From: an uncultured Clostridium sp.
Lineage (GTDB): Bacteria; Bacillota; Clostridia; Clostridiales; Clostridiaceae
NCBI GenBank assembly: GCA_934755305.1
Contig: CAKVLD010000037.1
Coordinates: 1-29,317, forward strand
Reading direction: 5' to 3'
DNA: 29,317 nucleotides
The position numbers and the translations under genes were made by a program. Of the stretch, positions 16,233 to 23,983 are shown one piece after another. Numbering within the stretch: position 1 is the stretch's first letter; every line of letters starts with the position of its first letter. Below the pieces are notes generated by a model, which was not told where the DNA came from, did not search any database, and saw only the letters and a list, made by a program, of their open reading frames with translations.

Positions 16233-17114
16233 ATGGCTAAAGGATTACTAGATCCCAAAGTGGATTTTGTTTTTAAAAACATATTTGGGTCACCAAAGCA
16301 TCCAAGAATTCTAATATCATTTTTAAATGCAACACTTAAACCAACTAATAAAATAACATCAGTAAAAATAAAAGGAACAGACCTAGAAAAGCAATTTATT
16401 GGTGATAAATATTCAAGACTTGATATAAAAGCAACTACTAATACTGATGAGATTATTAATATAGAAATTCAGCTAAGAAATGAATATAACATGATTCAAA
16501 GGAGCCTTTATTATCTTAGTAAAATGTATGAAGAGCAGCTTGGAGAAAGTGAAGAATATTCAAAGTTAACAAGAACAGTCTGTATTAATATTTTAAATTT
16601 TAAGTATTTAAAAACTGATAAGTTCCATACGGGATATAGGTTTAAGGAAATAGAAGATAATACAGAGCTTACAAATATAATGGAGGTTCATTTTATTGAA
16701 ATCCCAAAGCTTTCAGAAAATAGTGATGAAAGAGATTTACTTACAGCATGGACAGAATTTTTAAAAAATCCTGAAAGTGAGAAAGTAAGAAAGCTAGAAA
16801 TGAGCATAGAAGAAATAAGAGAAGCTAAGGATGAACTTGTAAGAATAAGTAATAATAAAGAGCAGCGTGAAATTTATGAAATGAGATCTAAGATATTAAA
16901 GGACAAAGTAAGTGCTTTAAATGAAGCAGAACGAAAAGGTATTGAAAAAGGAATACAGCAAGGAATACAGCAAGGAATACAACAAGGAATACAACAAGGG
17001 ATATTACAAATAGTAGAAAGTTTGTTAGATGTACTTGATGATGAGACTATTGTGTTAAAAACAGGATTGGATATTGAAGTTGTTAAGAAATTAAGAGCGG
17101 AAAAAAGTAAATAA
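16233..17114 (+). CDS. Rpn-family recombination-promoting nuclease (PD-(D/E)XK)
   Basis: A member of the Rpn/PDDEXK_2 family, formerly called transposase_31-like. A TTG at 16215 is also in frame, but the ATG at 16233 has AGGAG (16220-16224) at 8 nt and yields the usual start MAKGLLDPKVDFVFKNIFG, 293 residues. The nuclease core is seen in SRLDIKA and IINIEIQ (E-x-Q form), about residues 60-90. The C terminus has the typical Gly-Ile-Gln tandem repeat. Rpn proteins nick or cut DNA and promote RecA-independent recombination; homologues have been linked to phage defence. It stands alone between gene remnants, with its own promoter and terminator, so it looks intact and possibly mobile. Confidence 0.9.
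   Translation: MAKGLLDPKVDFVFKNIFGSPKHPRILISFLNATLKPTNKITSVKIKGTDLEKQFIGDKYSRLDIKATTNTDEIINIEIQLRNEYNMIQRSLYYLSKMYEEQLGESEEYSKLTRTVCINILNFKYLKTDKFHTGYRFKEIEDNTELTNIMEVHFIEIPKLSENSDERDLLTAWTEFLKNPESEKVRKLEMSIEEIREAKDELVRISNNKEQREIYEMRSKILKDKVSALNEAERKGIEKGIQQGIQQGIQQGIQQGILQIVESLLDVLDDETIVLKTGLDIEVVKKLRAEKSK
16950..16997 (+). repeat. Four 12-bp tandem repeats within the Rpn gene
   Basis: Four copies of GGAATACARCAA in register encode repeated Gly-Ile-Gln-Gln. The first two copies share CAG and the last two CAA at one codon, suggesting duplication in pairs. Copy number can change by slippage without breaking the frame. Confidence 0.85.
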
Positions 17115-17190
17115 TATATGATTGAGCTGGGTGATAGAAGAAAAAATTTACATGTAATTATAAATAATATATAATTTAACTTAGCGAATG

Positions 17191-17231
17191 CGACGAGGCA
17201 ATTTTTTTTATAAAGCCTCGTTGTTTTTTTT
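17191..17231 (+). terminator. Terminator of the Rpn gene
   Basis: CGACGAGGC (17191-17199) pairs with GCCTCGTTG (17215-17223), with one G-T wobble, followed by eight T. Confidence 0.85.
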
Positions 17232-17240
17232 ACATTCTGA

Positions 17241-17432
17241 CATATTAGCTTTTATTTTGAAAAAGGAAAAAGTGCAGCTATTAAAAAGGGAACTGCTGGA
17301 GCAAAGTTTTCCGAGGAAAATTCAGATAAATATGGGTTTAAATTGAATTATTTTCAGGATTCACCAAAAATGTTCTTAGAAGTTGAAAATAAAAATTCAG
17401 AGTTAGTATGTTATAATATGTGGGGTTTATAA
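17241..17432 (+). pseudogene. C-terminal fragment of an unrecognised protein
   Basis: A frame of 63 codons is open between an in-frame TGA at 17238-17240 and a TAA at 17430-17432 but has no plausible start or ribosome binding site. It encodes a soluble, protein-like sequence (GTAGAKFSEENSDKYGFKLN, then FQDSPKMFLEVENKNSELV) that ends in YNMWGL. The composition looks like real coding sequence. It is probably the tail of a gene lost by deletion. The family was not recognised. The rest of the 17115-17545 gap holds the Rpn terminator and the AraC leader. Confidence 0.4.
17409..17417 (+). promoter_or_regulatory. Extended -10 element upstream of the AraC-type regulator
   Basis: TGTTATAAT at 17409-17417 is a good extended -10. 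The nearest TTGAAA (17383-17388) is 23 bp away, too far for a normal -35. It would give a leader of about 120 nt containing CGGGAGGCTAAT (17487-17498) and a TAATCT/AGATTA pair. Confidence 0.35.
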
Positions 17433-17545
17433 AAATATTATCCAAAATAGTGAGTTTGATATAGGACAAAAGAAAGCATAAAAAGTCGGGAGGCTAATCT
17501 GCTGTTATGGTAAAATTAGATTAACGAATTGAGGGAGGCGTAAAT

Positions 17546-18400
17546 ATGGAATGGATTGAAAGCATTAGAGAAGCCATTACTTATATTGAAGAAAATATTA
17601 CAGAGGAATTATCTATTAGTGAAGTTGCAAATAAGGTAAATATTTCTCCTTTCTATTTTCAAAAGGGATTTGCAATGTTATGTGGTTATTCATTAAGTGA
17701 ATATATCAAAAAAAGAAGACTTTCACTTGCCGGCAGTGAAGTTGTATCTACCAATGAAAAAATAATAGATTTGTCAATTAAGTATGGATATGATTCTCCA
17801 GATAGTTTTACTAAAGCTTTTAGCAGGTTTCATGGTGTTACACCATCTGAAGTTCGAAGGGGAAAGGCAATGGTAAAGTCATTTGCTCCTCTAAAAATCA
17901 AGTTTTCATTGGAAGGTGGATTTATTATGGAATATAAAATAGTAGAAAAAGATGAATTTAAGGTTGTAGGAGTAGGTGGAAAGTTCAAATACGAATCAGC
18001 AGTTAGAGATATACAAGGATTTTGGAGTGAATATAATTCGAAATCAGAAAGACCAGTGTGTGGTATGTACGGAATTAATATGGATGAAACAATGGGCGGT
18101 TCAGAATTTGAATATTATATAGCAGATAATTTTACAGAGGAGAAAGCTTATAAAGAAGGATGTGTAGTTAAGACAATTCCTAAGTTTACATGGGCTATTT
18201 TCCCATGTCATGGTAACTGCCAGGTGGCTATGCCAGAAGTAAATAAGAAGATATTCTCTGAGTGGCTTCCTAATAATAAGGATTATGAAATTGCAGCAGG
18301 ATATAATATAGAAATGTATAGTGATCCAAGTGGATGTAAAAATGGAGTTTTAGATGATAACTATTATAGTGAAGTTTGGATTCCTGTAAAAAGAAAATAG
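17546..18400 (+). CDS. AraC-family regulator with GyrI-like effector-binding domain
   Basis: A 284-residue transcription regulator with the DNA-binding part first. Two helix-turn-helix units fill residues 1-105: ELSISEVANKVNISPFYFQK and then IIDLSIKYGYDSPDSFTKAF followed by FHGVTPSEVRRG, the AraC signature. From about residue 128 a GyrI-like/AraC effector-binding domain follows (MEYKIVEKDEFKVVGVGG, EVWIPVKR at the end), as in Rob- and TipA-like drug-responsive regulators. The ATG has GGAGG at 17534-17538. It is alone between two decayed genes, and its target operon is not obvious. Sensing of a small cationic or hydrophobic molecule is inferred from the domain. Confidence 0.92.
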   Translation: MEWIESIREAITYIEENITEELSISEVANKVNISPFYFQKGFAMLCGYSLSEYIKKRRLSLAGSEVVSTNEKIIDLSIKYGYDSPDSFTKAFSRFHGVTPSEVRRGKAMVKSFAPLKIKFSLEGGFIMEYKIVEKDEFKVVGVGGKFKYESAVRDIQGFWSEYNSKSERPVCGMYGINMDETMGGSEFEYYIADNFTEEKAYKEGCVVKTIPKFTWAIFPCHGNCQVAMPEVNKKIFSEWLPNNKDYEIAAGYNIEMYSDPSGCKNGVLDDNYYSEVWIPVKRK

Positions 18401-18424
18401 AATTAATTAAGGTTTGAGGATAAA

Positions 18425-18458
18425 AGGTACTGATAACTTAGGTTATTGGTATCTTTTT
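18425..18458 (+). terminator. Terminator of the AraC-type gene
   Basis: A 13-bp stem with several G-T wobbles (AGGTACTGATAAC 18425-18437 with GTTATTGGTATCT 18442-18454) followed by T residues. Confidence 0.75.
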
Positions 18459-18460
18459 GT

Positions 18461-18616
18461 GTGAAAAATATTTCTACGGTTCTAAAATATAAAGATTCTT
18501 ATGTTGGAGATAATTCAGCTGTAGTAAATATAGTTAATCTTGTTAAGAATGTTGATATAGTAAATTTTGATATAGATGATGGAACTAAAATAAAAAGTAA
18601 ATATATATTAAAATGA
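18461..18616 (+). pseudogene. DUF4825 protein fragment
   Basis: A 51-codon frame beginning with GTG encodes VLKYKDSYVGDNSAVVNIVN and then a short C terminus. The phrase YKDSYVGDNSAV is the mark of the DUF4825 domain, found in Firmicute membrane-anchored proteins. No signal or membrane anchor and no ribosome binding site is present, since the sequence starts just after the AraC terminator. It is probably a leftover piece of a larger gene. Confidence 0.5.
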
Positions 18617-18622
18617 TGATAG

Positions 18623-18660
18623 GAGTCAATGTTTCTAAGTAAGGAAGCATTGGCTCTTTA
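18623..18660 (+). terminator. Hairpin after the DUF4825 fragment
   Basis: GAGTCAATGTTTC (18623-18635) pairs with GAAGCATTGGCTC (18644-18656), with two wobbles. The T run after it is short, so it is only a probable terminator, perhaps the original end of the lost gene. The following 110 bp up to 18773 are AT-rich with nothing else recognised. Confidence 0.55.
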
Positions 18661-18773
18661 TAAAAAATTCAAGGAGATTAGTTCTTCAAGTACGTACTCT
18701 TTTTTATACAATCATTTAGGAAAATTGTGCTAATATTAAATTATAAGAAATGAAATGATAAGGGGATTTTAGA

Positions 18774-19711
18774 TTGAGTAAGATTTATACAGTAGATGAT
18801 GAGTTATTAGTTAGCAAGGATATTGTAGATGTGCCTTATAGTAATGAAGTTGACTACGCTACTTTTTCAAATGTTCTTAAGGATGATAAGGTTGTGGCAA
18901 GTTATAAAATGTAATAATATTGAAGATAAGCCTAAAATTAGAATATTTAAAGGCTAATAATAATATAAGAGATATAACTCCAGTTAAAGATTTAAAAGTA
19001 TTAAGACATCTTTGTATGAATAACAATGAAATAGAAGATATATCAGTATTGCACGATATGCCTAAACTTAAGGAGTTAGAATTAATGAATAATAAAATTT
19101 CTGATATATCTCCTATAGAAGATTTCTATTTACTTTCTTTGAAACTTAGTGGTAATAATATATTCGATATTTCAAAACTTAAATATCAATTTGTTCTGAG
19201 GACTTATGATACTTGGGAGTATGATTCGCAGTATACTGGTGATTTAGATTTAACTAATCAAGAAGTGACAACTGAAGTTGAGAATAATAATGGTACTATT
19301 GAGATTGATTTACTCAAGAGGAAATAGAAAAGATAACTTCTTTGGATTTATCAGATGCAAATCTTCAATCTATTGATGAGCTAAAATCCTTTAAAAACTT
19401 AGAGACATTAAATTTAAAGGGGAATAATATATCAGATATAACTCCATTAGCAGAACTTAAAAACTTAAGTGTATTGGATTTAAGTAATAATAATATATAT
19501 GATTTAAGCAAAGTAAAATGTCTAAATGAATTAACTAATTTAAAATCATTAAAGTTAGAAAACCAAGCAATGATTGTGAAAACAAGTGATTCGCATATCT
19601 GTTTTGAGAATCCATTTATAGATGAAGAAGGAAAAAATTTCTAAATTTACTTGGGTAAATGGTAGGATAGAATGCAATTTCTGGAATAAGATAGAATTAA
19701 GATATTCATGA
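18774..19711 (+). pseudogene. Leucine-rich-repeat protein gene broken by frameshifts
   Basis: An ancestral gene is now split over several frames. A TTG-started 46-codon piece (18774-18914, preceded by AAGGGGA) ends at TAA. From about 18930 a second frame encodes bacterial LRR units (LKLEYLKANNNIRDITPV, LMNNKISDISPI). Near 19308 the true continuation FTQEEIEKITSLDLSDANL moves by one base and adds further repeats (LNLKGNNISDITPL, LDLSNNNIYDL). At about 19635-19640 a third shift leads to a C-terminal piece FTWVNGRIECNFWNKIELRY ending at TGA 19709-19711. The repeats are of the internalin-like SDITPL type, common in clostridial surface or intracellular proteins. The full product cannot be made unless the shifts are sequencing errors. 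Confidence 0.75.
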
Positions 19712-19776
19712 ATTTTGTGAGATCAATAGAAACACCTTTTATTATTACTTTGAAGAGCATTTATAAAGGTGATTTT

Positions 19777-19806
19777 GCTGAGGCTTTGGGAGCCTCAGCT
19801 TTTTTT
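19777..19806 (+). terminator. Terminator after the LRR pseudogene
   Basis: Perfect 9-bp stem GCTGAGGCT/AGCCTCAGC (19777-19785 and 19791-19799), 5-nt loop and seven T. Confidence 0.9.
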
Positions 19807-20212
19807 GAGTAAAAGAACTTTGGAATATTTACTCTGGGGAGTAAGAGAGTATATAGTCTTTATAACTCAGCAGGGATAGTAGCTTTATTATATTAGAGCC
19901 AAAGGTAAGTTGGTAAGTAGTTTTACAGGATAAGTTTATGGCGGGATATTATTTAGTTTTTAAGTGTTTGTATAAAGATGAGGATGAACATAATGTCGCT
20001 TGAGAGTTACTGAGGGAAACTTGAGATAAAATGAATAAGTAATGACAGACTAATAAAGGTTATAAACAGAATTATATGGTTATAATTAAAAATATTAAGA
20101 AAAAGTTTCTTTATGTGAAGATACAGGTAATGTGATAAAATAAATAGTATAAGAATTATAATGTTTATTGAATTTTATTAAAATGTATACAAACTTGGAG
20201 GATGGATAAGGC
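19807..20212 (+). other. Gap before the dpt operon, mostly without recognisable content
   Basis: About 400 bp of AT-rich sequence rich in stop codons. It holds an inverted repeat GAGTAAA/TTTACTC (19807-19813 and 19828-19834) and a 21-codon frame MAGYYLVFKCLYKDEDEHNV (19938-20003) that looks like a fragment of a lost gene. A perfect TATAAT (20157-20162) lies about 50 bp before dptF and may be its -10 box, although no good -35 box accompanies it. GGAGGA at 20197-20202 serves dptF. Confidence 0.4.
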
Positions 20213-22588
20213 GTGGGTAAAAAAATTTTTGAATATTTAGAAAAAAATTATAGATACCTTAATAATTTTGTTAAAGAGATAGATGAAAATTTATTTAAAT
20301 CTCCTCATACATCAATTATGAAAGGTAGAATATTCGTTGAAAACTTAACTAAAGAAATTGCAAAACTTGAGGGATATGGATTAATGGTTAATTTAACACA
20401 GGCAGAAAGACTTATGAAGTTAGAAGCTGATGGTGTTTTAACAGATAATATTGATAAAGCCTTTAATACAGTAAGAAGAATTGGAAATCAAGCAGCACAT
20501 TCAAATATTGTAGGTGAGTTAGAGGCAGCATTAAGAGTTCACAGGAATGTATATGATATTACAAGCTGGTTTATAGCTTTATATCTAGATCCTAATTTTG
20601 AAACTGAACCATATACTAATCCAATGCCTTCACAAGAAAGTTCGGCAGTCTTAGATAAAGAATCCATAATTGAAATCATAAATACAACTTTAGGAAATAT
20701 GGACAACAAAACAGAAGATATACCTGATAACAATAAAGAAGCAAATTTAGATAGCGATAGAGTAAAGGAAATTGAAGAGGCATATACAGATTTAGTTATT
20801 GAATCAATTTTTGATGATCAGCCAGACAAGAAATGTATTATTCAAGAACTATCAAAGCTTAAGGAGTCGTCTAAGGAAGCTGTAGAAAACTTATGTGAAT
20901 TTAGTCCTTTTAAAAACTATATGAATATTGTAAGAGATACTCAAAAGAGTTTAGAGAATTTAATTGTTAGGTCACATGAATCTGATAAGGCAGAGCTTAT
21001 CTTAGTTTGTGGTAGCGTTGGAGATGGTAAATCTCACGTTATTTCATATTGTAAAAATAAATATAAAGATATAATGGACGACTTTTATTTACATAATGAT
21101 GCTACTGAAAGTTTAGAACCTAATAAAACTTCAATGGATACTTTAAATGAAGTTCTAGATGAATTTAGTGATGAAAAAATTGAAACAAGCAATAAGAAGC
21201 TTATTTTAGCTATTAACTTAGGAACCTTAACTAACTTTATAGATTCTCAGTATGGTGAGAGATTTAGAAAGCTTAGAGAGTTTGTAGAGAATAAAAAGAT
21301 ACTTGAAAGTAGTATTGAAGATAATGAATTTGATGAAAACAGCTATTTTCAATATGTAAACTTTAGTGATTATCATTTATTTACTTTAAAGAATGGTAAG
21401 GTATCTTCAGAGTATATAAAATCAATGATTCAAAGAATTACAAGGTCACATGAAAATGCAGGAATAGAGAATAACATATTCTATAAATCATACGATAAGA
21501 ATTGTTCAAAGTGTGAAAATTGTGAATGCTGTCCAATAAAGGCTAACTTTGAATTATTAGCTCAAGAAAATGTTCAAGATTCAATTGTTGATTTATTAGT
21601 TCAATGTATAGTAAAGAATAAGATAATAATTTCAACAAGAGCTTTACTAAACTTTATGTATGAACTTATTGTTCCTAGAGCATATATTGATGTGAATTCA
21701 GCAACATTTAAAAGTCAGATAAAGAAATTAAATAATAAAGACTATATTAAATCACTAATGCCTAATATTATATTTGATCATAAGGAACTTTCGTTTATAT
21801 TTGAATCTTTAAATACTATTGATCCATTAAATATAAGAAATGAAAAAGTGGATGATTTTATTATAGATTTTAATAATGATTCTAATGTAATGGAATACTT
21901 TAAAGATTATATTGATTTTCCAAGAAATTATCTAAGTAAGGTAAAAGATATAGATTTTAATGAGACTCAGGATAAGAGTATAAGGTATGAATTATTAAGA
22001 TTATTTATAAGAAGCTACTATATGTGTAGCAAGAGTGAGTTATTTTCTCTAAGAGATGAAGATTATGATGATTATATGAATGCTCTTTTCTATTGGAATA
22101 AGGGAGATAAGCTTAAGTTAAAGAAGGTTTATAACAATGTTAAGGAAGGTATTATAAACTGGAATGGTGAAGCAGAAAAAGACCATATAAATATATTCTT
22201 AGGTAAAAATCAATTAAAGTATAAAGTAAGTGAAAGAATAGATATAAAGGCAGATCTTACTAATCTTCCTAAAAATGATGAAGATGACTTAAAGAAGTTT
22301 ATTGGAACTCTTAAACTTAAATATAAGGGAAATAATAGTGATAAATCTTATGAAATAGATGTTGATTATAAGCTATATAAACTTTTAGTACAAGTTAATA
22401 AGGGGTATAGACCTAATAAGAAGGATAAGAATTACTTTATTAACTTTATAGAGTTTATAAATAAGGTTGTAGAGACTGGTTCTCAAAATGAGGAACTTAT
22501 ATTTATGGAAAAGAATAGAGAAGAAAATAAGAAGTTTAAATTAGAATTTGATGAAGAATTTGAAACTTATAGATTTGTGGAGATTTAG
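20213..22588 (+). CDS. dptF: DptF-like ATPase with N-terminal DUF4145/HEPN-like domain
   Basis: First gene of a phosphorothioation-dependent restriction operon. The start is GTG at 20213, 10 nt after GGAGGA. Residues 1-125 form a DUF4145-like helical domain (GRIFVENLTKEIAKLEGYGL, NLTQAERL) ending in R89-IGNQAA-H96, the R-x6-H form seen in HEPN ribonuclease relatives. An acidic linker (about 135-185) leads to the DptF body: LSKLKESSKEAVENL, FSPFKNYM, Walker A GSVGDGKS (267-274) and a hydrophobic strand LILAINLG. A cysteine cluster lies at C431, C434, C437, C439 and C440. DptF is an NTPase that works with DptG and DptH to attack DNA lacking phosphorothioate marks. At 791 residues it is clearly longer than ordinary DptF because of the added head. 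Family call is confident; RNase activity is inference. Confidence 0.85.
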   Translation: MGKKIFEYLEKNYRYLNNFVKEIDENLFKSPHTSIMKGRIFVENLTKEIAKLEGYGLMVNLTQAERLMKLEADGVLTDNIDKAFNTVRRIGNQAAHSNIVGELEAALRVHRNVYDITSWFIALYLDPNFETEPYTNPMPSQESSAVLDKESIIEIINTTLGNMDNKTEDIPDNNKEANLDSDRVKEIEEAYTDLVIESIFDDQPDKKCIIQELSKLKESSKEAVENLCEFSPFKNYMNIVRDTQKSLENLIVRSHESDKAELILVCGSVGDGKSHVISYCKNKYKDIMDDFYLHNDATESLEPNKTSMDTLNEVLDEFSDEKIETSNKKLILAINLGTLTNFIDSQYGERFRKLREFVENKKILESSIEDNEFDENSYFQYVNFSDYHLFTLKNGKVSSEYIKSMIQRITRSHENAGIENNIFYKSYDKNCSKCENCECCPIKANFELLAQENVQDSIVDLLVQCIVKNKIIISTRALLNFMYELIVPRAYIDVNSATFKSQIKKLNNKDYIKSLMPNIIFDHKELSFIFESLNTIDPLNIRNEKVDDFIIDFNNDSNVMEYFKDYIDFPRNYLSKVKDIDFNETQDKSIRYELLRLFIRSYYMCSKSELFSLRDEDYDDYMNALFYWNKGDKLKLKKVYNNVKEGIINWNGEAEKDHINIFLGKNQLKYKVSERIDIKADLTNLPKNDEDDLKKFIGTLKLKYKGNNSDKSYEIDVDYKLYKLLVQVNKGYRPNKKDKNYFINFIEFINKVVETGSQNEELIFMEKNREENKKFKLEFDEEFETYRFVEI

Positions 22589-22591
22589 GTT

Positions 22592-23983
22592 ATGAGTGAA
22601 GAAATGTTATATAAATTAGATTTACAGAGGATTAGAGATGATTTTAAGTTTGATGGAAAGTTGATACATTCCCAAGGGGATAAGTTTAAGTTACTTCCTT
22701 ATGTAGCTAATGAAAAGAATATATTTACTAATTTTGATGGGGTTACAGGAGCGCTTTCAAGGTATATGTGTGATGTAGAATTAAAGGATGAATTTAATGA
22801 CAATGAGTTTATAGAAACTGTTCTAGATGAAATTGGAGATTTTGAAGGTTCAAATAGTAAGGAATCATTTAAGGAAATAATTAAAAGTATGTTTTTAAAT
22901 GAAAATAAGCTTGTTGACTTTGATATTAAGACTATGAATTATATATCAGCAGACAGTGCCGAAGAAAAGATAGCTAAGTTCTTATATTCTATATTTGTAA
23001 ATGATGAAATAAGGGAAGTAGTAGAAAAAAACTATAATGAAGATGTAGATAATATCTTATATAAACTTGTTTTAAAAGCACTTCCTACTTTAAATGGAAA
23101 GAGAACAAAGGATGCAGGGTATAAAGATTGCCTGCCATTTGTAAGTGAATTATTTAAAAAAGATTTTAAGTTTTTAATAAGTAATCATGATTTATATAAG
23201 ACATCTTTAAAGAGATTTTTAGAGTATTATTATTTCTTTTATGTTTCTCAGCTTACAACAAAGCTTTCTAAGTTTGAAAAGGCTGATTTGACTAAGCCTG
23301 ATAAACTTTATTTTACATTAGGATGGGAAAGTTTATCTAAAAATAGAACATCTTATGTATATGGATGGGAAAAGCTTAAGGGAGAGGTAGAGTTCTTATT
23401 TGCTCATGCTATAGCTTTAGAATTTTTAAATCATCATAATTTAGATAAACAATTAAGTTATGTAGATTTATTTAATGCCTTTAATGAAGGTAATGAGGAA
23501 GAAATTCATGAAGATATAGAGACAATATGTAGTGAGTACATTGAAAGAAGACAAGAAGGCATTGTTTGGGATGACTTTAAGGTGACAGCAGAAAGTAGTG
23601 GAAATAAGGCTTTTGATTCAGCACGTAACTTATACGAAGCAATAAACTTCCAGTTCCAAGGCAAAACATCTACAAGAACAAGAGCTAAGGATGCATATAG
23701 AAATTGGTTTATAAAGTTCGTTCAAGATAACTTTGGAAAGAGAAGAGGTTCATTAGGTTACTGCTTAACCTTAAATGAAGAAGACATTATTCTTTTAACT
23801 AAGTTATGTATTAATAATAACGAAAGACTAAAACTTAGTCTTTTATTTGATGAATTCAAGAAGAGAGGTATTTCCTTTGATAGGGATTCTAAAATGAAAA
23901 TAGTACAATTATATGAAAAATTAAATCTTATAGAAAAGAAATCAGATAGTGGGGATGCACAATATGTTAGATCAATTTTATAG
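22592..23983 (+). CDS. dptG: DptG-like phosphorothioation-dependent restriction protein
   Basis: Second gene of the operon, 463 residues, with length and position matching DptG. The ATG is 3 bp after the dptF stop, with GGAGA at 22579-22583. The protein is soluble and mostly helical with no enzyme motif that I can identify. Conserved-looking stretches include NIFTNFDGVTGALSRYM (near 42), a Phe/Tyr-rich run RFLEYYYFFYVSQL (near 210), ARNLYEAINFQFQGKTSTR (near 345) and a C-terminal winged-helix-like part (GYCLTLNEEDIILLTKLC, LLFDEFKKRGISF). DptG is needed with DptF and DptH for restriction; its biochemical role is not clear. The identification rests on the order and the neighbouring proteins as much as on its own sequence. 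Confidence 0.8.
   Translation: MSEEMLYKLDLQRIRDDFKFDGKLIHSQGDKFKLLPYVANEKNIFTNFDGVTGALSRYMCDVELKDEFNDNEFIETVLDEIGDFEGSNSKESFKEIIKSMFLNENKLVDFDIKTMNYISADSAEEKIAKFLYSIFVNDEIREVVEKNYNEDVDNILYKLVLKALPTLNGKRTKDAGYKDCLPFVSELFKKDFKFLISNHDLYKTSLKRFLEYYYFFYVSQLTTKLSKFEKADLTKPDKLYFTLGWESLSKNRTSYVYGWEKLKGEVEFLFAHAIALEFLNHHNLDKQLSYVDLFNAFNEGNEEEIHEDIETICSEYIERRQEGIVWDDFKVTAESSGNKAFDSARNLYEAINFQFQGKTSTRTRAKDAYRNWFIKFVQDNFGKRRGSLGYCLTLNEEDIILLTKLCINNNERLKLSLLFDEFKKRGISFDRDSKMKIVQLYEKLNLIEKKSDSGDAQYVRSIL

Noticed and set aside
16950..16997. CRISPR-like repeat
   Set aside because: Units are 12 bp, contiguous and in coding frame; there are no spacers.
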